A stretch of DNA of 64,000 nt, taken from positions 1,922,001 through 1,986,000 of the forward strand of contig NZ_FOZM01000001.1 of the NCBI RefSeq assembly GCF_900114675.1, read 5' to 3'. Of the stretch, positions 40,246 through 48,046 are shown piece by piece; positions within the stretch are counted from its first letter, which is position 1; the number at the start of each line of letters is the position of its first letter. The notes under the pieces were generated by a model. The model saw only the letters and a program-made list of their open reading frames with translations. It did not search any database and had not been told where the DNA came from. The position numbers and the translations under genes are program-made. This DNA is from Yoonia litorea. Lineage in GTDB: Bacteria; Pseudomonadota; Alphaproteobacteria; Rhodobacterales; Rhodobacteraceae.

Positions 40246-41243
40246 CACTTGAGAACAACACGCCCGGCCGGCTGATGGCAGCAGAGTCCGCACAGAGTTT
40301 TGCTGTGTTTGCAGCCTCAGCGGTCCAAGAGATTGAAAACCCGCTTAGCGTGCCGAGGGCTATCTACACGGTGGCGCGGGGGTCATCCGATGCGGCGGCC
40401 AACGTGCTGTCCTACGAATTTATGCGAGAGCTTGGCATTCCTGTCACATCGCTGCCGCCTTCTGTGTTTTCGCGCGGTCAGGGTGTGGACCTGAACGGGT
40501 GTGCTGCACTGGTGATAAGCCAATCTGGTGCCAGTCACGATCTGGTTTTGTCAGCAAAAGGCGCGGCAAAATCAGGGGCAACCGTCATGGCGTTGACAAA
40601 TCAGCCAGACAGCGCGGTTGAAGGCGCATCAGACGTCACCCTTTCGATCGGGGCCGGACCCGAACTTGCGGTTCCAGCCACAAAATCAGTCATCGGCTCA
40701 ATCGGGGCAGGTATGGCACTGCTTGGTAAACTTAAACCCGCATATGCCGAAGATGCCGCGCGATCAGCAAAAGCTTTTGCCACCATGAAGCCAGAACACC
40801 CTGAGGCCGAAAAGCTGCAGTCTGCTTTTCTCAGAGCGCGCCATGTCTACGTGATCGGTCGTGATACAGGTTATGGCGCAGCTCATGAGGTTGCATTAAA
40901 GCTCAAGGAATGCTGCGCAATCCACGCGGAAGCCTATTCCAGTTCAGAGGTTCTGCACGGCCCGCTGCAGCTTGCGACAAACCCATTGATGGTCTTGATG
41001 CTTGATACCGGTCTGCCACAAACACAGGAAAGCCTCGATCAAGCCGAAGCCCGCTTTCAGCAAGCTGGCTGCGATGTGCACCGCATCCGCGTCAGCGATC
41101 TGAACCTTGATAACCTCACACCTGCCGCTGCAGCAGCGGCCCTGCTCGCTGTCATCTATCCTGTTATTCTGCGCACGGCTCTTGCATTGGGCCTTGATCC
41201 AGATGCGCCTGAGACGCTGTCCAAGGTCACGCAAACGACATGA
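40242..41243 (+). CDS. SIS-domain glucosamine-6-phosphate deaminase (NagB-II type)
   Basis: 333 residues with two SIS domains and no glutaminase domain. The sequence follows the isomerase half of GlmS: IYTVARGSSDAAANVLSYEF, LVISQSGASHDLVLSAKGA, ELAVPATKSVIGSIG, YVIGRDTGYGAAHEVALKLK, and HAEAYSSSEVLHGP (His228, Glu230, Tyr232), ending DPDAPETLSKVTQT. This is the pattern of NagB-II deaminases, which convert GlcN-6-P to fructose-6-P and ammonia and replace the classical NagB in several proteobacteria. No NagB is present in the cluster. It overlaps both neighbours by four bases. Confidence 0.82.
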   Translation: MTLENNTPGRLMAAESAQSFAVFAASAVQEIENPLSVPRAIYTVARGSSDAAANVLSYEFMRELGIPVTSLPPSVFSRGQGVDLNGCAALVISQSGASHDLVLSAKGAAKSGATVMALTNQPDSAVEGASDVTLSIGAGPELAVPATKSVIGSIGAGMALLGKLKPAYAEDAARSAKAFATMKPEHPEAEKLQSAFLRARHVYVIGRDTGYGAAHEVALKLKECCAIHAEAYSSSEVLHGPLQLATNPLMVLMLDTGLPQTQESLDQAEARFQQAGCDVHRIRVSDLNLDNLTPAAAAAALLAVIYPVILRTALALGLDPDAPETLSKVTQTT

Positions 41244-42292
41244 GGGAACCGTTAGACAAATGGGCAACCTGGCGCGAGATCCATCGCCAACCGGATATCT
41301 GGCGGGCCTGGGGTCAAACGTTCGACGTGACCGCAGTCCGCGCATGGATTGCCGATCAGGACTTCGACACAGTTTGGTTCTGCGGCGCTGGCACAAGCGC
41401 CTACATCGGTGACATCATCGCAACGCAGGTCAAAGGGACCCGCTCCGTCCCGACAACGGACATTGTAGCGAACCCATCGCTTGTTTTGCGCGGCGAGCGC
41501 CCTCTGGTCGTCAGCTTTGGCCGGTCCGGAAACAGCGCCGAAACGCTCGGCACGCTTGATGCGCTCGACGTGTTGGCTCCCAAAGCGCCACGCCTTAACA
41601 TCACGTGCAACAAGGATGGCGCTCTGGCGACGCGCGCTTCGGACGCTCCGACAAAGGTGATCCTGCTGCCGGATGAGACGCACGACGCGGGGTTTGCGAT
41701 GACATCCAGCTTTTCGACAATGCTGCTGACGGCTCTCGCTGTGTTTGATGAACCCTGTGATCTGAACGAACGCATGCTGGCACTTGCCTCGGAGCTGGAG
41801 CGATTGCTTCCCCTCTTTCAAAGCAGCAACCTTCCTGCCCGCGCGGTCTTTGTCGGCTCTGGCCCGCTCGCCTTTGCTGCAAGAGAAAGCGCGCTGAAGG
41901 TGATGGAGCTCTCTGCTGGGCAGATTGCAGCCCTTTGGGACAGCAGCCTCGGTTTCCGGCACGGCCCAAAGTCCTTTGTCGATCCTGCAACCCATATCAC
42001 GATATTCACAAGCCCGGATGCACCAACTGGCCGCTATGACCATGATCTGGCAGCCGAACTCCGCGCGCAGTTTCCATCGGTGGATGTCCAGACAATCGGG
42101 GCAGATGGCGATATCGCCATTGCAATGCCGTTCGGACCTGCATGGTCAGCACCGCTTTGCGTTGCCGCAGCGCAGGTGCGCGGTGCAATGTGGTCGCAGG
42201 ACCTCAAGCTAGATGTTGACAACCCCTTTGACGGCCAAGGCACGCTGAGCCGGGTCGTCGCTGGCGTCACACTTTACCCGGTGACCCCATGA
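41240..42292 (+). CDS. agaS: AgaS-like SIS-domain galactosamine-6-phosphate deaminase
   Basis: 350 residues, a second SIS protein, clearly of the AgaS type: VWFCGAGTSAYIGDIIATQV, VPTTDIVANPSLVLRGERP, VVSFGRSGNSAETLGTLDAL, LNITCNKDGALA, ETHDAGFAMTSSFSTMLL, ARESALKVMELSAGQIAALW, and GFRHGPKS at residues 238-245, ending TLSRVVAGVTLYP. AgaS converts galactosamine-6-P to tagatose-6-P with loss of ammonia in N-acetylgalactosamine use. It starts 4 bases inside the NagB-II-like gene; two deaminases of different type in one operon imply two amino-sugar substrates. Activity with GlcN-6-P as well cannot be excluded. Confidence 0.82.
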   Translation: MREPLDKWATWREIHRQPDIWRAWGQTFDVTAVRAWIADQDFDTVWFCGAGTSAYIGDIIATQVKGTRSVPTTDIVANPSLVLRGERPLVVSFGRSGNSAETLGTLDALDVLAPKAPRLNITCNKDGALATRASDAPTKVILLPDETHDAGFAMTSSFSTMLLTALAVFDEPCDLNERMLALASELERLLPLFQSSNLPARAVFVGSGPLAFAARESALKVMELSAGQIAALWDSSLGFRHGPKSFVDPATHITIFTSPDAPTGRYDHDLAAELRAQFPSVDVQTIGADGDIAIAMPFGPAWSAPLCVAAAQVRGAMWSQDLKLDVDNPFDGQGTLSRVVAGVTLYPVTP

Positions 42293-43194
42293 CAGCTGTT
42301 GGGATCGACCTTGGCGGCACGAAGATCGAAACACAGGTCTTTGATGGCAACTGGAACGTCGTTGCGCGAAACCGGCAGAATACGCCTGCGGACTACGCTG
42401 ATCTTGTGGCCGCAATGGCAGCACAAATCGCATGGGCTGACGGCCAGAGCGACGGCCCAGCGCCAGTGGGGATCGGCGCGGCAGGCTTGGTCAATCCTGT
42501 CGATGGGCGTGCGCTGACCGCCAATCTGGCGGCAACCGGTCGACCGTTTCCCGCAGATATCATGCAAGCGGCGGGGCGGCGCATTACCTACATCAATGAT
42601 TGCCGCGCTCTGGCACTGTCAGAGGCTGTCTTTGGCCAAGGCCGGGGATATCGCACTGTGATGGCGTTGATCCTTGGCACGGGTGTCGGTGGCGGTATCT
42701 GCGTTGACGGACGCATCCTGCAAGGGCCGACACTTACTGGGGGCGAGTTTGGTCATACGGCGGCTCCGGCGCATCTGGTCCAACAATATGATTTGCCGAT
42801 CGTCACCTGTGGATGTGGGCGCCAAGGGTGTATCGAGACCTATATTGCCGGTCCCGGCCTCAGCCGGTTGGCGAAGCGGTTCACAGGCGAAGATGTCTCC
42901 CCACCCCAGATTGCGGCCAGACGTGATGCTGACCTTTCCGAAACCTGGCAGGTCTGGTGCAAGCTGACAGCCGAGCTGCTGCATACGCTCACGCTGACAG
43001 CCGACCCTGACATTATCGTGCTGGGCGGTGGGTTGAGCCAGATCGATGGGATTCTGAAAGACCTCTCAGCCGCCACCAAATCTGCCCAACTGGATGGTTT
43101 TGCCATTCCCAAACTGGCCCTTGCAGAAGGTGGCAATACCAGCGGTGCACGTGGTGCGGCCTATGCGGCATGGCAGGCAGAGCAAGATGGTTGA
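42289..43194 (+). CDS. ROK-family amino-sugar kinase
   Basis: 301 residues. ATP-binding GIDLGGTK at residues 4-11, LGTGVGGGICVDG near 127, and the ROK zinc site from His156 (GGEFGH) plus Cys174, Cys176 and Cys181 (CGCGRQGCIE), then DIIVLGGGLSQID. NagK-type ROK kinases phosphorylate N-acetylglucosamine; a relaxed enzyme could also serve N-acetylgalactosamine. It supplies the 6-phosphate for NagA encoded two genes downstream. It overlaps agaS by 4 bases and the next gene by 8 bases. Confidence 0.88.
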   Translation: MTAVGIDLGGTKIETQVFDGNWNVVARNRQNTPADYADLVAAMAAQIAWADGQSDGPAPVGIGAAGLVNPVDGRALTANLAATGRPFPADIMQAAGRRITYINDCRALALSEAVFGQGRGYRTVMALILGTGVGGGICVDGRILQGPTLTGGEFGHTAAPAHLVQQYDLPIVTCGCGRQGCIETYIAGPGLSRLAKRFTGEDVSPPQIAARRDADLSETWQVWCKLTAELLHTLTLTADPDIIVLGGGLSQIDGILKDLSAATKSAQLDGFAIPKLALAEGGNTSGARGAAYAAWQAEQDG

Positions 43195-44416
43195 GCAGTT
43201 GCGCAATATCATCCGGCGCAACCGCGCAGGCGAAGCCGTCGCCATTCCATCCGTCTGTTCGGCACATCCCGACGTTCTGCGGGCCTCACTATCGCTTGCT
43301 GCCGACCTTGGACGGCCTGTCGTGATCGAGGCCACATCCAATCAGGTTAATCAGGACGGCGGTTACACCGGGATGACGCCGTTGTCATTTGTTGACTTCG
43401 TTCATGCGAGGGCTGACGAAACGGCCATTGATCGCGCCCAGATTATCTTTGGCGGCGATCATTTGGGGCCGCAGGCATGGCGCGCAAATGAAGCATCCAT
43501 TGCAATGGCCAAGGCGGAACAATTGGTCAAAGACTACGTTGCCGCAGGCTTCCACAAGATTCATCTCGACTGCTCAGAAGGCTGTGCGGGAGAGCCGGCA
43601 CAACTCGGTGACGATGTCACTGCAGCACGCTCCGCTCGGCTCGCAAAGGTGTGCGCAGAGGTTCACGATGATCTTCTATTCGTGGTCGGGACAGAAGTGC
43701 CTCCTCCCGGCGGGGCGCGCGTTGATGAAGATGGAGACATTCCAGCCACCTCACCCGATGCAGCACGAGAGACACTCGTTGCCCATGACGCAGCCTTCGG
43801 CAGTCTTGCGGATCAGATTGGCGGTTTGGTTGTGCAGCCGGGAGTGGAATTCAGCCCGACAAAGGTCCATGACTTGCCACGCGACCGTGACCCCAAGTTG
43901 CTTGCAGCCTTAGCCGACCATCCACACATCTGTCTGGAAGCGCACTCCACAGACTATCAGGACGCGTGTGTGTACCCGCGACTTGCAGAACTCGGCTTTG
44001 CGTTTCAGAAGGTCGGCCCTGCCCTGACGTTTGCCTACCGCAAGGCGCTTTATGCCTTAGATCAGCTACGGGACAACAAAGGCGCGCTTGAGAGGGCAAT
44101 GGAGACGGTAATGCAGGGTGATCCATCAAAGTGGAACGGCCACTACAGCGGCAACGCAGCCGAGTTGTATCATCAGCGCCACTTCGGCCTTGCTGATCGG
44201 ATCAGATACTATTGGCCACAAAAGGCAGCGCAGGCGGCCGTTCAGGACTTGATTGCCGATTTCAGCGGCACACTCCCAGATCATGCACTGGCAGAGGTTT
44301 TCTCACCTGACGTTCTGGCAAGAGCCGAAAAGCTCAACGGGCCACAAACACAACGGCTGATTGACGCGGAAATCCAATCCGCCTTGGCCCCCTATTTCTT
44401 TGAGGAAGCGGCATGA
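43187..44416 (+). CDS. kbaZ: KbaZ/GatZ-family protein, candidate tagatose-6-phosphate 4-epimerase
   Basis: 409 residues, a full-length KbaZ/GatZ homolog: AVAIPSVCSAHPDVLRASLS, VVIEATSNQVNQDGGYTGMT, IIFGGDHLGPQAWRAN, KIHLDCSEGCAGEPAQLGDD, VVGTEVPPPGGARVDEDG, EAHSTDYQ and FQKVGPALTFAYRKALYALD. The start at 43187 overlaps the ROK gene by 8 bases; a frame from 43094 lies within it. In enteric bacteria these proteins accompany the class II aldolases KbaY/GatY, but no such aldolase is seen here. Related proteins in alphaproteobacteria act as tagatose-6-P 4-epimerases, forming fructose-6-P. That activity would join AgaS to glycolysis without an aldolase. Confidence 0.85.
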   Translation: MVEQLRNIIRRNRAGEAVAIPSVCSAHPDVLRASLSLAADLGRPVVIEATSNQVNQDGGYTGMTPLSFVDFVHARADETAIDRAQIIFGGDHLGPQAWRANEASIAMAKAEQLVKDYVAAGFHKIHLDCSEGCAGEPAQLGDDVTAARSARLAKVCAEVHDDLLFVVGTEVPPPGGARVDEDGDIPATSPDAARETLVAHDAAFGSLADQIGGLVVQPGVEFSPTKVHDLPRDRDPKLLAALADHPHICLEAHSTDYQDACVYPRLAELGFAFQKVGPALTFAYRKALYALDQLRDNKGALERAMETVMQGDPSKWNGHYSGNAAELYHQRHFGLADRIRYYWPQKAAQAAVQDLIADFSGTLPDHALAEVFSPDVLARAEKLNGPQTQRLIDAEIQSALAPYFFEEAA

Positions 44417-45552
44417 AAGACACATGGATCGCACCGCAGACGCTATTTGATGGCCAGCAAGTCCTGACAGATCAAGCCATTCGGATCATAGACAACCGCG
44501 TCTCTGAAATCGCTCCGGCACCAAAGGGTGCGATTTCTGTTGATGGCTGCCTGTCCCCCGGCTTCATCGACTTGCAGGTCAATGGCGGTGGCGGCGTCAT
44601 GGTCAACAGCACCCCCACCAGAAAAGGAATGGCCGCAATTGCGGCCGCTCACCGGCAATTTGGCACGGTTGGCATTCTACCGACTGTCATCACAGATGCG
44701 CCCGACGTACTTGATCAGGCAGCGACCGCAGCCATTGAGGCCCGCAACGACCCGGGCGTGCTGGGATTGCATATCGAAGGCCCGCATATCTCGGTTGCGC
44801 GACGGGGCACACATGATGCGCGGTTTATCCGCGATCTGGATGACCGGACCATTGGTGTCGTTGAAAACCTGCGACGCCATGATGTGTCCGTGATGATCAC
44901 CGTCGCGCCCGAGGCCGCGACGCCTGAGCAGATTGCGAAACTTGTTGCATTCGGCGCCGTGGTGTCGATCGGACACACAGACGCTGACGCAAAGACTGTC
45001 GAGCAAACCATCCGTGCCGGTGCGTCTTGCGCGACACATCTTTTCAACGCCATGTCCCCCATGATCGGACGTGCGCCCGGAGCGGTGGGTGCCATCATCA
45101 ACTCTCACCTGTCTGCAGGGATCATCTGCGACGGCCATCACGTTGACGATCGCATGATTGCACTGGCCTGCCGAGCACGGCCCGCGCCAGACCTGATGTT
45201 TCTGGTCTCAGACTCCATGGCGACGGTCGGCGGACCGGATGAGTTCGATCTTTACGGTCACGAAATTCATCTTGAGAACGGACGTCTGATCAATGCCGAG
45301 GGAAGCCTTGCTGGCGCGCACGTCACCCAAGCGCAAGGCGTCGCCCGATTGGTGTCAAAGGTCGGCCTGACTTTGCAAGAGGCTTTGCGCATGGCCATCA
45401 CGACGCCAGCACGTGTCGTGCAGCAGCCGCATCGGGCGCAGCTTGTCGGACGCGACATTCGTGATCTTGTCGTGCTGTCTGATGGTGGCTCGGAAACGAT
45501 CGCCTTTGCAGATGCCGTCGCCCTGGCTATTACCCAAGATGCCGCGGAATAA
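44413..45552 (+). CDS. nagA: N-acetylglucosamine-6-phosphate deacetylase
   Basis: 379-residue amidohydrolase. Landmarks are LSPGFIDLQVNGGGGVM, VLGLHIEGPHISVARRGTHD (metal-binding Glu/His), VVSIGHTDADAKTV, CATHLFNAMSPMIGRAPG, ICDGHHVDDRMIAL and LVSDSMATVGG with the catalytic Asp. It removes the acetyl group from GlcNAc-6-P, and by family breadth possibly GalNAc-6-P (as AgaA does). It overlaps kbaZ by 4 bases and cutC by 14. As the only deacetylase here, it should feed both deaminases upstream. Confidence 0.92.
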   Translation: MKDTWIAPQTLFDGQQVLTDQAIRIIDNRVSEIAPAPKGAISVDGCLSPGFIDLQVNGGGGVMVNSTPTRKGMAAIAAAHRQFGTVGILPTVITDAPDVLDQAATAAIEARNDPGVLGLHIEGPHISVARRGTHDARFIRDLDDRTIGVVENLRRHDVSVMITVAPEAATPEQIAKLVAFGAVVSIGHTDADAKTVEQTIRAGASCATHLFNAMSPMIGRAPGAVGAIINSHLSAGIICDGHHVDDRMIALACRARPAPDLMFLVSDSMATVGGPDEFDLYGHEIHLENGRLINAEGSLAGAHVTQAQGVARLVSKVGLTLQEALRMAITTPARVVQQPHRAQLVGRDIRDLVVLSDGGSETIAFADAVALAITQDAAE

Positions 45553-46282
45553 CGCGTACACGTTCGAGATTTGCGTGAGCACGTCGCAGGCACTGATAGC
45601 CGCCGCGCCTTATGCCGACCGCATTGAATTGTGCATCGGCCTCGATATCGGTGGGCTGACGCCGGACTACGGTCTGATGGCGCAAGCCGCCGCATCAGGA
45701 CTTGAGACCCACGTCCTGATCAGGGCGCGCGCCGGTGACTTCACAATGAACGCCGAGGACCTCGAAGCCGCCTGCGCGAATATCAAAGTGGTTCGCGATC
45801 TCGGCCTCAAAGGTATCGTGATCGGTGCCGAACGCGGTGGGCAACTTGATCTCGATCCATTGCGCGTGATGGCAGATGCGGCGGGCCACCTTGATCTGAC
45901 GCTTCACCGTGTGATTGATGTCGTGGATGACCCGCTATCGGCTCTTGATGCGGCGATATCCTTAGGCTTCAGCCGTATTCTGACATCAGGTGGTGCCCCT
46001 TCTGCGCCGGAAGGTTTGACAGGACTTCGGCAACTGCACGATGCGGCGGCTGGCAGGATCGAGATCATGGCCGGCGGCGGGATCCGAAGCGCAAATCTTG
46101 GCGAACTCATCGAAAATCTGCCAGTGACGTCATTTCACGCGTCATGCACCGCGTCTCGACCTCTCGCCCAGCGCTACCAAAGTTTCGGGTTTGGGCGAGA
46201 GCAACGCCGCTTTGACGAAGACGAGGCGCGCGCGATTGCACAGATCCTGGGTAGACCGATACGTGATGGACGACACGCATGA
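45539..46282 (+). CDS. cutC: CutC-family protein
   Basis: 247-residue TIM-barrel protein of the CutC family: FEICVSTSQALIAAAPYADR, IELCIGLDIGGLTPDYGLM, HVLIRARAGDFTMNAEDLEA, LHRVIDVVDDPL, RILTSGGAPSAPEGLTGL and IEIMAGGGIRSANLGELIE. CutC was first described in connection with copper homeostasis, but the role is doubtful and the fold suggests an enzyme. Start ATG 45539 gives the standard length, and overlaps nagA by 14 bases, so it is translated as part of the amino-sugar operon. This context suggests a function in sugar metabolism rather than copper. Confidence 0.88.
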   Translation: MPRNNAYTFEICVSTSQALIAAAPYADRIELCIGLDIGGLTPDYGLMAQAAASGLETHVLIRARAGDFTMNAEDLEAACANIKVVRDLGLKGIVIGAERGGQLDLDPLRVMADAAGHLDLTLHRVIDVVDDPLSALDAAISLGFSRILTSGGAPSAPEGLTGLRQLHDAAAGRIEIMAGGGIRSANLGELIENLPVTSFHASCTASRPLAQRYQSFGFGREQRRFDEDEARAIAQILGRPIRDGRHA

Positions 46283-47421
46283 ATGATGTCGCCGCAATCC
46301 GTTGGGTTTTCCTGCTACAACCCCTTATCCTGGGGGCGTGGTTTCCGCGTATTCCGCAGGTCCAGCAGACCATAGGGCTGAGCGAAGGGGCTCTGGCATT
46401 TGCCTTGATCGGCATGCCCATTGGGCTTCTGATCGCGCTTTCTTTCGGCAGCAAAATCGCTGAAAGACTTGGCTCCAGATCGCTCCTGACCCTCGGACTG
46501 GGTGGCTACGTGATCTTGATGCCCATTCCGGCTTTCACGACGAGCTGGCTGACGCTCTTCGGGACTTTGATGCTGGCCGGTGTCGCGATGGCAATCGCAC
46601 AACTTAGCCTGAATGTGACCGCTTCAGAGGTCGAGGAACGCAGCGACAAGCTCATCATGAACGGCTGCCACGGCTTCTGGTCGGTGGGTGTTCTCTGCGG
46701 TGCAATCATCGGATCCTTCATGGCGGGGCTTGCGGTGCAACCCGGTCCGGCTCTTGTCGGGGTGGCGGTATTGAGCGGCGGTCCTCTTTTGTATGCGGCC
46801 AGAGCCATCACCGATTTCGATCTCAAATCGAATGACGCCGTCGGGGCGCCCACAAAGAAACCGTCACGCCAATTAATCAACATCGCTCTCTTTGGCTTTG
46901 GTGCCGCGACCACCGAGGGTGCCATGGCGGATTGGCTCGCCGTCTTTATGACAAATACCTTTTCAGCCGCGCCCGGTATCGCCGGTGCAAGCTATGCAGT
47001 GTTTGCGCTTTGTCTGGCTGCGGGACGCTTTTCGGGCGACAGTCTGAAAGCCCGCTTCCGCGTGGAGGCACTTGCGCAGGCGCTTGTCATGCTCGCGCTT
47101 GCCGGACTGTTTGTGGCGATTGCCAGCCCTGTTCTGTGGCTTTCCTTTTTCGGAGTGGCGATGATCGGGTTTGGCGTGTCGATCGGTTTTCCAGTTGCAG
47201 TCAGCGCAGCCAGCGCACTGAAAGACCGATCAAGCGCCGCGAACGTGGCAGTGCTCACCCAGATCACACTTTGCGGGTTTCTTGTCGGACCGCCTGTCAT
47301 CGGACTGATCGCAGAAGCATCAAACATGCGCATCGGTTTGGCCGGTTTGGTGCCGGCACTGCTACTCGCCTTTCTGATGGCCCCTGCATTGAAGCCCGCG
47401 TCGCGACCTGTACTCGCCTGA
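46279..47421 (+). CDS. MFS permease at the end of the amino-sugar operon
   Basis: 380 residues, 12 predicted helices, YbjJ/FucP-like major facilitator. Landmarks are ILGAWFPRIPQVQQTIGLSE, LIALSFGSKIAERLGSRSLL, MNGCHGFWSVGVLCGAIIGS, EGAMADWLAVFMTN and GFGVSIGFPVAVSAASALKD. The motif NGCHGFWSVG is common in this MFS branch, which includes sugar and sugar-efflux transporters. It overlaps cutC by 4 bases and is the last gene of the operon. It could take up the free monosaccharide (GlcNAc or GalNAc) or export a by-product. Confidence 0.85.
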   Translation: MNDVAAIRWVFLLQPLILGAWFPRIPQVQQTIGLSEGALAFALIGMPIGLLIALSFGSKIAERLGSRSLLTLGLGGYVILMPIPAFTTSWLTLFGTLMLAGVAMAIAQLSLNVTASEVEERSDKLIMNGCHGFWSVGVLCGAIIGSFMAGLAVQPGPALVGVAVLSGGPLLYAARAITDFDLKSNDAVGAPTKKPSRQLINIALFGFGAATTEGAMADWLAVFMTNTFSAAPGIAGASYAVFALCLAAGRFSGDSLKARFRVEALAQALVMLALAGLFVAIASPVLWLSFFGVAMIGFGVSIGFPVAVSAASALKDRSSAANVAVLTQITLCGFLVGPPVIGLIAEASNMRIGLAGLVPALLLAFLMAPALKPASRPVLA

Positions 47422-47476
47422 CTTCAACAGCCGGACTGCCTTGAGGTAGCGATGGAACGTCCAGCGAGGATGGCCG

Positions 47477-47845
47477 TTGTCCTACAAATCTGAATGGGAG
47501 AACGCTGTGTCATCATCGAAATCGCATGAGCAAATCTGGGATGAGTGGAAAGACCTCGTCAATATGCAGCCAGCAGAACTGGAAGACTGGTTGGACACCG
47601 AAGAGTCCAAATCAGTCGGTGATAGCGATGATGGGGAAAGCACAGGCCACAAATCGGGCCGCCGCATTGTCAAGATCAAGCGGACAAACAAGGATGACCT
47701 GTCCGATGATCAATGGGATCACATGGGCAAGGTAGTCGGCTACATCAAACGGCATCTTTCTCAAGGAGGGCCGGAGGATGACGTCAAAGACTCAAGCTGG
47801 CGCTATTCATTGATGAACTGGGGGCATGATCCTCTCAAGGACTAA
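47477..47845 (+). CDS. DUF3140 family protein
   Basis: 122 residues from TTG 47477, or 112 from GTG 47507, which has GGGAG 6 bases before it. The body reads IWDEWKDLVNMQPAELEDWL, then ESTGHKSGRRIVKIKRTNKD and MGKVVGYIKRHLSQGG, ending SSWRYSLMNWGHDPLKD. This matches the DUF3140 family, small cytoplasmic proteins whose function is unknown and that often lie beside DNA-repair or stress genes. It stands alone between the amino-sugar operon and the RND pair, followed by a double hairpin. Confidence 0.85.
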   Translation: MSYKSEWENAVSSSKSHEQIWDEWKDLVNMQPAELEDWLDTEESKSVGDSDDGESTGHKSGRRIVKIKRTNKDDLSDDQWDHMGKVVGYIKRHLSQGGPEDDVKDSSWRYSLMNWGHDPLKD

Positions 47846-47886
47846 GCAAACCAGGGCTCGGTTTGCTCAGGCCGCAGCCCCTGAGC
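47845..47886 (+). terminator. Two overlapping hairpins after the DUF3140 gene
   Basis: AGCAAACC (47845-47852) pairs with GGTTTGCT (47860-47867), and GCTCAGG (47865-47871) pairs with CCTGAGC (47880-47886). The two stems share GCT (47865-47867), so only one can be fully formed at a time. The first begins within the stop codon. No T-run is present, so termination, if any, may need Rho. Confidence 0.45.
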
Positions 47887-48046
47887 GCAGCGCCTTCGAA
47901 GCATGAAAAATGCAGAACCGGATTGATCGCATCCAATCCCGTCGCTGCCCATTTGTCCGCGCCCCTGTCAAAAACGCGCATTCGTTCTAGTTCAACCTCA
48001 GTTAGTTGGTTTTCACCTGTCTCCAAAACTGAGCTCGAGGTTTTAC

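Noticed and set aside
40242-42292. The two adjacent SIS genes as halves of one duplicated or split gene
   Set aside because: Each contains two SIS motifs and is full length for its own family; they belong to different subfamilies (NagB-II-like and AgaS-like).
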